A stretch of 64,000 nucleotides of DNA from Bog-473 sp963751335 (GTDB taxonomy: Bacteria > Actinomycetota > Acidimicrobiia > Acidimicrobiales > RAAP-2), in contig CAVVUB010000008.1 of NCBI GenBank assembly GCA_963751335.1, positions 1,116,001 to 1,180,000 on the forward strand, given 5' to 3'. The stretch's first letter is position 1. Every line of letters starts with the position of its first letter. Shown here one piece after another: positions 26,302 to 33,279 of the stretch. Position numbers and translations under genes: made by a program. Below the pieces are notes generated by a model, which did no database searches, was not told the origin of the DNA, and saw only the letters and a program-made list of their open reading frames with translations.

Positions 26302-27341
26302 GGCGCCGTCTCCAGCGCGTCGGCGGCCATCTCGAAGAGCCGGCCGATCTGCACCGGGAAGCCCTCGACCGATCCCTGGTCGCCCGCGCCCGCCCCGGCC
26401 ACGTAGCGGGCGTACACGCCCTGGAGGATGCAGCCCAGCTTCCAGTAGCCGAACGCGATGTAGTAGCCGACGTTGGAGGTGTCGAGGTCGGACACCGAGT
26501 CGTAGCGCTCCATGACCTCGGCCCGCGTGCTGAAGCCCGGCGCCGTGGTCGGCGACAGTCCGAGCACGGCCGTGGAGTCGGTCGGGTCGGCCCAATAGAC
26601 CATGAGCAACCCGAGGTCGGCCAGGGGGTCGCCCAGCGTGCAGATCTCCCAGTCCAAGATGGCCTTGACCGTGCCGTCGTCGGCCAGCACCACGTTGTCC
26701 ATGCGGTAGTCGCCGTGCACGACCGAGGTGCGCTGCTGCAACGGGATGCGCCCGGCCAGCTCGTCGCTCACCCGCTCGACGAGGCCGCCGTGGTCGACCC
26801 CCTCGACCTGCATCTGGTCGTATTGCGAACGCCACCGCTTGAGCTGGCGCTCGATGTACCCGTCGTGCCGGGCCAGGTCGCCCAGCCCGACCGCGTCGGG
26901 GTCGACAGCGTGCAGCGCGGCGAGCGTGTCGGCCATGTGGTCGCCCACGGCACGCCGGGTCGTCTCGTCGAAGGCCTTCTCCGCCTCGGGGGCGCTGCGC
27001 AAGATGTGCCCCTCGACGAACTCCATGACGTAGAAGGGGCGCTCGTTGACCGACTCGTCGGTGCACAGCCCGACGGTGGCGGGCACGGGAATGCCGGCCG
27101 GACCCAACGCGTGGATGAGCCGGTACTCACGGCTCATGTCGTGCGCGGTGGGCAGCACGTGGTGCAGCGGCGGCCGGCGTAGCGCCCAGGCTCGCCCGTC
27201 GCCGTCCTCGACCCGGAAGGTCAGGTTGGAGCGGCCGCCGGCGACGAGGGTGAAGGTCAGTGGCGTCGTCAGGTCGCGCACGTGGTCGGCCAGCCACTTC
27301 GTGACCTCGGCTTCGTTGATCCCCTGTGGTGCATCCGGCAT
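26298..27341 (-). CDS. Aminoglycoside-phosphotransferase-like kinase (ACAD10-like)
   Basis: The 347-residue protein has the APH/choline-kinase fold: a GGRSNLTFRV nucleotide loop (35-44), the catalytic VVHGDYRMDN (208-216, with D211 and N216) and LDWEICTLGDP (229-239) with the Mg-binding Asp. This subgroup resembles the kinase half of ACAD10/11, which phosphorylates hydroxyacyl-CoAs, so a role in fatty-acid or small-acid metabolism is more likely than drug resistance (inference). ATG 27341 is chosen because the upstream in-frame 26 codons overlap the divergent thioredoxin region. Its last bases overlap the PAC2 start. Confidence 0.85.
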   Translation of the reverse strand: MPDAPQGINEAEVTKWLADHVRDLTTPLTFTLVAGGRSNLTFRVEDGDGRAWALRRPPLHHVLPTAHDMSREYRLIHALGPAGIPVPATVGLCTDESVNERPFYVMEFVEGHILRSAPEAEKAFDETTRRAVGDHMADTLAALHAVDPDAVGLGDLARHDGYIERQLKRWRSQYDQMQVEGVDHGGLVERVSDELAGRIPLQQRTSVVHGDYRMDNVVLADDGTVKAILDWEICTLGDPLADLGLLMVYWADPTDSTAVLGLSPTTAPGFSTRAEVMERYDSVSDLDTSNVGYYIAFGYWKLGCILQGVYARYVAGAGAGDQGSVEGFPVQIGRLFEMAADALETAP

Positions 27342-27436
27342 CGATACGACGCTAATCGGTGGGGTGCCGGGTGACTGGACGGCTCGGCGCCCCGTCCCGG
27401 CCGATTCGCCCCGTCCCAACCGGTAGCGTCGTGTCG

Positions 27437-28138
27437 ATGGACGTCACCGACCAGACCTTCCAAGAGGCCGTGCTCACCCGCAGCATGACCGTCCCCGTCG
27501 TCGTCGACCTGTGGGCCCCCTGGTGCGGGCCGTGCAAGACGCTCGGCCCCATGTTGGAGCGGGCCGTGGCCGCCACCGAGGGCGCGGTGGAGCTGGCGAA
27601 GGTCAACGTCGACGAGAATCCCCGGGTGGCCCAGAGCTTTGCGGTCCAGTCCATCCCGGCCGTCTTCGCCATCAGCGGTGGCCAGGTGGTGGACCAGTTC
27701 ATCGGCGCCCTGCCCGAGAACCAGGTGACCGCGTTCGTCCAGGGGCTGGCCCCGGCCCCGAGCGAGGCCGACCTGCTCGTCGAGAAGGGTGACGAGGCCT
27801 CGCTGCGCCAGGCCCTCGAGCTCGAGCCCGACCACGCCGGGGCGACCGAGGGGTTGGCCCGGGTCCTGATCGACCGGGGCGACGCCGCGGGGGCGCTGGC
27901 CGCTCTGCAACGCCTGCCCGAGACCGAGACGGGCCGGGCCCTGGCCGCCGAAGCCCGCCTGCTCGAGGCGGGGGTGGACCTGGGTGGCGGCGTCGAGGCC
28001 AAACTGGACGAGCTGCTCGAGCGGGTGCGTGACGACGATGCGGCCCGCCAGGAGTTCGTCGACCTGCTCGAGACGATGGGCGCGGACAACCCGCGCACGA
28101 ACGACTACCGGCGGGCACTCTCGGCACGTCTCTTCTGA
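27437..28138 (+). CDS. Thioredoxin-TPR protein (CnoX/YbbN-like)
   Basis: The 233-residue protein has an N-terminal thioredoxin domain with WCGPC at 29-33 and cis-proline QSIPAVF, and a C-terminal tetratricopeptide-like region (about 112-233). This architecture is that of YbbN/CnoX, a holdase that keeps proteins reduced and hands them to chaperones. Unlike E. coli CnoX, which lacks an intact CxxC, the redox motif is complete here, so it may act as a reductase. It is divergent from the phosphotransferase gene and overlaps the next gene by one base (TGATG). Confidence 0.85.
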   Translation: MDVTDQTFQEAVLTRSMTVPVVVDLWAPWCGPCKTLGPMLERAVAATEGAVELAKVNVDENPRVAQSFAVQSIPAVFAISGGQVVDQFIGALPENQVTAFVQGLAPAPSEADLLVEKGDEASLRQALELEPDHAGATEGLARVLIDRGDAAGALAALQRLPETETGRALAAEARLLEAGVDLGGGVEAKLDELLERVRDDDAARQEFVDLLETMGADNPRTNDYRRALSARLF

Positions 28139-29026
28139 TGCCCGGCCGGGCGGCCGCTTCTTCCGTGGCCGGGGCGGCCACGGCCCCGCTGGCCACCACG
28201 CTCGACCTGGGTGGACGGCGCGACGACCTGTCGCAGCGGGCCCTGGTGATGGGCATCCTCAACCGCACGCCCGACTCCTTCTACGACCACGGTGCCACCT
28301 ACGCGCTCGACTCGCTCTACGCGCGGGCCGAGCAACTGGTGGCCGACGGCGCCGACATCCTCGACGTCGGCGGGGTGAAGGCGGGGCCGGGTCCCGAGGT
28401 GACCGAGGATGAGGAGATGGAGCGGGTGGTGCCCGCGGTGACCGGGCTGGTGCAGCGCTTCGACACACCGGTCTCGGTCGACACCTGGCGGGCCTCGGTC
28501 GCCCGCGCCTCCTACGCCGAAGGAGCGGTGATGGGCAACGACATCAGCGGCCTGGGCGACCCCGACTACGCGCCGAGCCGCGGCCGAGCACGGCGCCGCC
28601 GTCGTCATCACCCACATCCGGCTCAAGCCGCGGGTGGCCGACCCCGAGCCGCACTACGACGACCTGGTGTCCGACGTGGCCCGCTTCCTCGGCGAGCGTG
28701 CGCAGGCGGCGCGGGCGGCCGGCGTGCCGGACGAGCGCATCGTGCTCGACGCCGGGCTCGACCTGGGCAAGACGCCCGAGCAGTCGCTCACCTTGCTGCG
28801 CGCCTCACGCACGCTGGCCGGCCTCGGCTTCCCGTTGCTGCTGTCCGCTTCGAACAAGACGTTCCTGGGCAAGATCCTCGACCTCGACCTGACCGAGCGC
28901 CGGGAGGCCTCGCTCGGCGCGGCGGCCCTCGGTATCGCCTGGGGATGCCGCATTCTTCGGGTGCACGACGTGCTCGGCACCCGGCGCGTGCGCGATGCGC
29001 TGGCCGCGGTCGGCGCGGCGCCATGA
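28138..29026 (+). CDS. FolP2-like dihydropteroate synthase paralogue, frameshifted
   Basis: The first 145 residues show the DHPS barrel: LVMGILNRTPDSF and DILDVGGVKAGPGPEV, the latter typical of actinobacterial FolP2-type proteins; FolP2 of Mycobacterium is reported to lack DHPS activity. SVDTWRA follows. At about 28576 the frame breaks after GDPDYAP; the family sequence continues one base later with AAAEHGAAVVITHIRLKP and runs through LLLSASNKTFLG and RVHDVLGTRRVRDAL to a TGA at 29026. One extra base (probably A28576) explains this. If unrepaired, the original frame runs into holA and gives an artificial 634-codon fusion. The stop overlaps the holA start. Confidence 0.75.
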
Positions 29027-30042
29027 GCAAGAGTCGGACCGCATCCTCGTACTTGGTGCGAGGAGACGACCCCGCCCTGGTGGCCCAGGAGGCGCGCCAG
29101 CTCGTGGCCGACGTGGTGGGCGAGCGCGAGCACGCGCTGGTGGTCGAGGAGGTGGGTGGTGGCCCGGGCGACGACATCGACGTCGGTGCCATCGTCGACG
29201 CCTGCCTCACCCCGCCGTTCCTGATCGACCAACGCGTCGTGGTCGTGCGCGACGCCGGCAGGCTGCTGACCGGCGACGCCCCCCGCCTGGTCGAGGTGGT
29301 GCAGAACCCGCTGCCGACGACCGTGCTCGTGCTGGTGGGCGGGGGCGGGACCGTTCCGGCCCCGCTGGTCAAGGCCGTCCAGGCCGCCGGTCAGGTGCTC
29401 GACGTGGCCACGGGCAAGCCCAAGGACCGCCAGTCCTGGCTGCACGAGCACGTGCGCGGGGCGCCGGTCACCCTCGAGCGCGACGCGCTGGCGCTCCTCG
29501 CCGATCACGTGGGCGAGGACCTGGGCCGGGTCGAGGGCCTGTTGGCCGCCTTGGCCGCCGCCTATGGCGAGGAGGCCACGATTTCGGCGGAGGACCTGGC
29601 GCCGTATCTCGGTGAGCGGGGCACCGTGCCCCGGTACCAGCTGACCGATGCCATCGACCGGGGCGAGCCCGGCCACGCCCTGCGCGTCCTGCACCGCATG
29701 CTCGACAGCGGCGCGCTCGTGCCCGTTCAGGTGCTGGCCACCTTGCACGGGCACTTCTCCAACATGCTGGTGCTCGACGGGGCCGACGTGGCCGGCGAGC
29801 GCGACGCCGCGGCCATCCTCGGCTCGGCCCCCTTCGTGGCCAAGAAGGCGCTCGAGCAGTCACGCCGACTGGGCAGCACCCGGATCGCCGAGGCCGTCAA
29901 CCTCATCGCCAAGGCCGACCTCGACGTGCGCGGGGCCAGCGGACTCGATCCCGTGATGGTGGTGGAGATCCTGGTGGCCCGCCTGGCTCGCCAGACCCGG
30001 CCCGTCCGCCAGACCAGGCCCCGCGCCGGCGCGCGCCGCTGA
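29023..30042 (+). CDS. holA: DNA polymerase III delta subunit
   Basis: The 339-residue protein is the clamp-loader delta subunit, which opens the beta sliding clamp. The N-terminal part (SSYLVRGDDPALVAQEA), the PPFLIDQRVVVVRDAG segment (the clamp-contact region) and the C-terminal helical domain with ALRVLHRMLDSGALVPVQVLATLHGHFSNML and FVAKKALEQSRRLGS are typical. ATG 29023 overlaps the stop of the FolP2-like gene by four bases. The ending is an Arg-rich tail. In other actinobacteria holA lies near comEC and rpsT; here rpsT is about 9 kb away, with other genes between. Confidence 0.9.
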   Translation: MSKSRTASSYLVRGDDPALVAQEARQLVADVVGEREHALVVEEVGGGPGDDIDVGAIVDACLTPPFLIDQRVVVVRDAGRLLTGDAPRLVEVVQNPLPTTVLVLVGGGGTVPAPLVKAVQAAGQVLDVATGKPKDRQSWLHEHVRGAPVTLERDALALLADHVGEDLGRVEGLLAALAAAYGEEATISAEDLAPYLGERGTVPRYQLTDAIDRGEPGHALRVLHRMLDSGALVPVQVLATLHGHFSNMLVLDGADVAGERDAAAILGSAPFVAKKALEQSRRLGSTRIAEAVNLIAKADLDVRGASGLDPVMVVEILVARLARQTRPVRQTRPRAGARR

Positions 30043-30057
30043 GTTCCGGACGGCGCC

Positions 30058-30483
30058 TCAGCCGAGGGGGGAGCTGAACCACCAGCGGTGGTTCTCGGGG
30101 TCCCGGGTGCCGTACTCGCGCAACCCGTAGGCCTGGTCCGTTGGCGGCCGATCGATACGGGCACCGGCGGCCACGCTGCGGGCGTAATGGGCGTCGACGT
30201 CGGGCACGATCACCTCGAGGCCGCCGGTGGCCGTGGCCGAGTCCTTGGGCGAGACCATCTCGTGCTCCTCGGTGACCCGGTGCAGCCACACGGCGGCGCC
30301 GCCCATGCGCACCTCGGCGTGCACGACGGCGCCGTCGTCGGTCCGGTGGATCCCGCCGGAGGTGAAGCCGAAGGTTTCCACCAGGTAGTCGTGGCCGGCC
30401 TCGATGTTCTCGTAGACGAGGACGGGGATCACGGACGCACCGGTGGTCGGGTCGTCGGCGATGGTGTCGTTGGTCATGGTCAT
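30058..30483 (-). CDS. VOC-family protein (glyoxalase-like)
   Basis: The 141-residue protein has a VOC/bleomycin-resistance-type fold: VIPVLVYENIEAGHDYLVETFGF, then VVHAEVRMGGAAVWLH and a second half with LEVIVPDVDAHYARSVAAGA and a C-terminal GLREYGTRDPENHRWWF. The last motif (RDPeGHxW) is common in PhnB/glyoxalase-like proteins. Its ATG (30483) overlaps the stop of the upstream AraC regulator gene, so they form a two-gene unit in which the regulator may control a VOC-dependent detoxification. Substrate unknown. Confidence 0.8.
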   Translation of the reverse strand: MTMTNDTIADDPTTGASVIPVLVYENIEAGHDYLVETFGFTSGGIHRTDDGAVVHAEVRMGGAAVWLHRVTEEHEMVSPKDSATATGGLEVIVPDVDAHYARSVAAGARIDRPPTDQAYGLREYGTRDPENHRWWFSSPLG

Positions 30484-31409
30484 GACACCGATTTTGACGG
30501 GGGATCGGGCTCGGCGTCTTGGACAAACCTGACCTCGGGTACCAGATCCACGGTCGTCACGAAGGCGCCCGGGGTCATGCCGGCCATGGCGGCGAAGTCG
30601 CGGGTCAGGTGCGACTGGTCGTAGTAGCCGGCCCCGATGGCCACGTCGGCCACGGTGCGCTGCGGTTGCGAGGGGAGCTCCGCGAGCAGGGCGCGGGCGT
30701 GTTCGAAACGCAGCAGCCGGGCGTAGGCCTTGGGCGAGACGCCGAGCTGGCGGCGGAAGTGCTCGGTCACGTGGCGACGGCTCCAGCCCGTTTCGTCCAT
30801 GAGGGGCTCGACCCGCAGCGCGCCATGGGAGGCGGCCAGCTGGCGGCGCAGCCAGCCGACGTCCGGCGAGATCGCGCCACGGTCCCCGAGGCCCGCGTCC
30901 GAGGCCGAAGAGGATGCGAGACGTCCGAACTCGCGGTCGAGGAGATCGAGGCGCTCTGCCCACGACGCCGTCTCGGCCAGGCGCTCGACCAGGCGGTTGC
31001 CCGCGGCCCCCAACGCCTCCTCGACGGTGACGACCGTGTCGCTGAACTCCGAGACGTCACCGAAGAGGGCGCGGGCACCCTGCGGGCTGAGCTCGATCTG
31101 CACGCCGAGCTGGTGTCCCCCGACGCCGGTGACGCTCGAGCGCAGTTGGTTGCCGACGACGAAGGCGCCCAGCCGGCGTTGCGCCGTGTCGACCTCACCC
31201 TCGTAGACGTCGATGTCGTCGCCGAACCCCAGGATCAGGGCGACGCCGTGACGTGCCGTCTCCCGGCGCAGGAAGCCGGGTCCGACCCACTCCTCGTAGC
31301 CGGCGTAGCGGTGGACGTGTGCGCAACCCGGTCCGGCCGCGGCGCGCTGCGCCGTCTCGTGCCGTCCCCGCTCGGACTCCCGGCGGGTGAGGACCATTCC
31401 GTCCGCCAT
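30480..31409 (-). CDS. AraC-family transcriptional regulator
   Basis: The C-terminal 100 residues form the double helix-turn-helix of AraC/XylS regulators: EPLMDETGWSRRHVTEHFRRQLGVSPKAY, then RLLRFEHARALL and VADVAIGAGYYDQSHLTRDFAAMAGMTPGAF. The N-terminal part is a cupin-like sensor with GYEEWVGPGFLRRE and an ELSPQGARALFG segment. I use ATG 31409 (309 aa); the frame is open 22 codons further to a TTG. It overlaps the VOC gene, so it may regulate its own operon. Effector unknown. Confidence 0.8.
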   Translation of the reverse strand: MADGMVLTRRESERGRHETAQRAAAGPGCAHVHRYAGYEEWVGPGFLRRETARHGVALILGFGDDIDVYEGEVDTAQRRLGAFVVGNQLRSSVTGVGGHQLGVQIELSPQGARALFGDVSEFSDTVVTVEEALGAAGNRLVERLAETASWAERLDLLDREFGRLASSSASDAGLGDRGAISPDVGWLRRQLAASHGALRVEPLMDETGWSRRHVTEHFRRQLGVSPKAYARLLRFEHARALLAELPSQPQRTVADVAIGAGYYDQSHLTRDFAAMAGMTPGAFVTTVDLVPEVRFVQDAEPDPPSKSVS

Positions 31410-31552
31410 CACGACAGCCTTCCACGCGGATGCGGACAGCCTGGCCCGCTCGGGTTTCCGGAGTTGTGAATTCAATCCTCGGGAGCCTCATGGGCGGTGG
31501 GCCTGGGAGGACGTGACCGGTGGCGAGCATCGGTCGCGCCCAACGGCCTGCA

Positions 31553-32686
31553 TCAGCTCGACCGGCAGGAGTCGTTCCATGGTTGCTGCCCATCGGCGTC
31601 GTAGAGCGCGATGGCGAGGTCGTCCTGCTCGGCCGGAGTCGCCTCGTTCGGGGGCACGTTGACGAGCTGCGGCATGCCAGCCAGTTCGGCTGCCTCGTTC
31701 CACGTCGGCTGGCTGAACTGGAATCCACCCATGTAGGTGCCTCCGGGCGAGACGGCGCCGTAGTTGCCGCCGGACTCTGTTTGCAGGACGCATTGGAGGA
31801 AGGGAGGGAGCTGCGGGTCGCCCGACGGCGGCCCGGCCGCAAATCCTTGTGGAGCAGCGGGAGTGGACGTGGTCGGCCGGGCGGCGCGCGCGGCCGCGGC
31901 GGCCGCCTGTGCCTGCGCCGCCCGGGCCGCAGCCGCAGCCGCAGCCGAGGCCGCCTTTGCCTGTGCCGCCCGGACCGCCGCCGCCGCGGCCGCCGCCTGG
32001 GCCGCCTGTTGCTGAGCCACCGCCGCGGCCAGCTGGCCCGTGATCTCCGACTGCTTCGAGGCGAGTTGGATCTCGGTCTGGTGGGCCGAGTCGGCCAGCG
32101 TTCCCTCCTGGTTGGTCGTCGCCTGGTCGCGCGCTTCCTCTTGTTCGAGCGTGGCGCGAGCGGCCCGCAACCCGGCCTCGTCGGTGTGCAGGGCGTCGAC
32201 GGAGAGGGCGATGTCGCCACTCGCCACTTCCTCGTACTCCGTTCTCGTAGGTGCGTCCCTTTGATCGTCGAAGAGTTCCCCGATCCCGCTCACTTCCGGA
32301 TCCACGTTGATGTAGGCCGACAACACTTCGGACTGCAAGCGCTTGCGATCGCGACCGACCCGGGAGACGTCGGCCTGGATCCGGGCCCCGCTCGATTCGA
32401 TCGCCACCTTGTCGCGTTGAACCTTGGCGGTGTCGACGTCGTACTGCTGTTGGTACGTGCCGATCTGGAGCTGCTCCAGCACGAGATCCCGGGCGATGCT
32501 CGTCGCCTGGGCTTTGAGAGCGGACACTTGATCGGCCGCGGTGGGTCCCGCCGGTACCACCAACACGGAGATGGAGGACACGGTCAAAAGTGTCAACGCG
32601 CCCAGTGTCGCCCCGACGACGGGCAGGGTGCGTGGTCGCCAGGAGAGACGTTGCCTCGTCGTCCGACACTTCTTGGCACCGATCAC
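31553..32686 (-). CDS. Secreted Rpf-like transglycosylase with coiled-coil
   Basis: The 377-residue protein has an N-terminal membrane or signal segment (about 22-47), a long coiled coil (52-230) of the kind seen in peptidoglycan hydrolases with regulatory helices, an Ala/Gln-rich linker (228-285) and a C-terminal transglycosylase domain (about 290-377). The catalytic Glu is E304 in LQTESGGNYG, followed by GGTYMGGFQFSQPTW, as in resuscitation-promoting-factor-like enzymes that cleave peptidoglycan. The start is GTG 32686. The coiled coil could keep the enzyme inactive until triggered by a partner, as for RipC-type proteins (inference). Confidence 0.8.
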   Translation of the reverse strand: MIGAKKCRTTRQRLSWRPRTLPVVGATLGALTLLTVSSISVLVVPAGPTAADQVSALKAQATSIARDLVLEQLQIGTYQQQYDVDTAKVQRDKVAIESSGARIQADVSRVGRDRKRLQSEVLSAYINVDPEVSGIGELFDDQRDAPTRTEYEEVASGDIALSVDALHTDEAGLRAARATLEQEEARDQATTNQEGTLADSAHQTEIQLASKQSEITGQLAAAVAQQQAAQAAAAAAAVRAAQAKAASAAAAAAARAAQAQAAAAAARAARPTTSTPAAPQGFAAGPPSGDPQLPPFLQCVLQTESGGNYGAVSPGGTYMGGFQFSQPTWNEAAELAGMPQLVNVPPNEATPAEQDDLAIALYDADGQQPWNDSCRSS

Positions 32687-33093
32687 GAGCCGTCAAGGGT
32701 ATCGGCCGGCGGGCGCGGCGGTCCAAAATTCCCCGCCTCAGGCACGGCTGAGGGCGTGGTGAGCGGAAATTCGTCTCGCCCATTCCACCGACGACGCACC
32801 ATGGCAGAGGATCAGATCGACGTTGGCTCGGCCATGTTTCGGCCATGTCTCGGCCATGTTCTCGGCCATGTTCTCGGCCGTGTACTCGCTGCTTCGGCCT
32901 GACAATTTTGGGTCAACAGGTGAACGACACCCGACATCGAGGCCAGCGTACGGAGCGGACGTCCGACCGCGCGTCGGCGAGCCCGCGGGAACGCTGACGG
33001 CGCGACCGCCTACGATGTCCCGCCCAGGCCGGGTGGGTGCCGCGGCACACGCACGCAAGACGCCGAGACAGTGTCGAGACAGTAAGGACAGCC
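32687..33093. other. Gene-free stretch containing the tandem repeat
   Basis: About 400 bases upstream of the Rpf-like gene (minus) and of the small frame and permease (plus). Apart from the repeat at 32829 I see no RNA or regulatory motif. I looked for a c-di-AMP riboswitch, which often precedes Rpf genes in actinobacteria, and saw no convincing match. Confidence 0.4.
32829..32886. repeat. 11/12-bp tandem repeat, five copies
   Basis: Five copies of CGGCCATGTtt/tct/ttct run end to end: two of 11 bases, two of 12 and a last degenerate one (CGGCCGTGTACT). The array is in the space between the Rpf-like gene and the second large permease. No gene is supported across it. Confidence 0.85.
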
Positions 33094-33279
33094 GTGGCAG
33101 ACATGGAGAGGAGCCCGAACCCGCTCCGGGCCGCCGCGGGTGTCGGCTCGCCGGGGGCCAGCACCACTTTGGCACCCCTGCTATCACCCTTGGCCCGGCC
33201 GATCCCGTTGTGGATCATTGGCGTCGTGCCCGCGAACGCAGAGAGCCGCCCCGAGGCACGACGAAGAAAGGGCCGCTAG
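33094..33279 (+). CDS. Small protein upstream of permease (61 aa), tentative
   Basis: A GTG at 33094 with an AAGGA ribosome site five bases upstream opens a 61-codon frame that ends in TAG immediately before the GTG of the permease. Third codon positions are strongly G/C-rich, as in neighbouring genes. The peptide has a moderately hydrophobic middle (PLARPIPLWIIGVVPA) and a basic tail. The abutting stop and start suggest translational coupling. No family is recognised, so it could be a leader peptide or a small subunit. Confidence 0.4.
   Translation: MADMERSPNPLRAAAGVGSPGASTTLAPLLSPLARPIPLWIIGVVPANAESRPEARRRKGR

Noticed and set aside
28138..30042. A 634-codon fusion of a DHPS-like protein with DNA polymerase III delta
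   Set aside because: The fusion arises only because a one-base frameshift in the FolP2-like gene leaves the frame open into holA. The true DHPS end is in another frame, and holA has its own ATG.
32687..32950. A c-di-AMP riboswitch upstream of the Rpf-like gene
   Set aside because: Such elements often precede Rpf genes, but I could not find the conserved core by eye on the minus strand.
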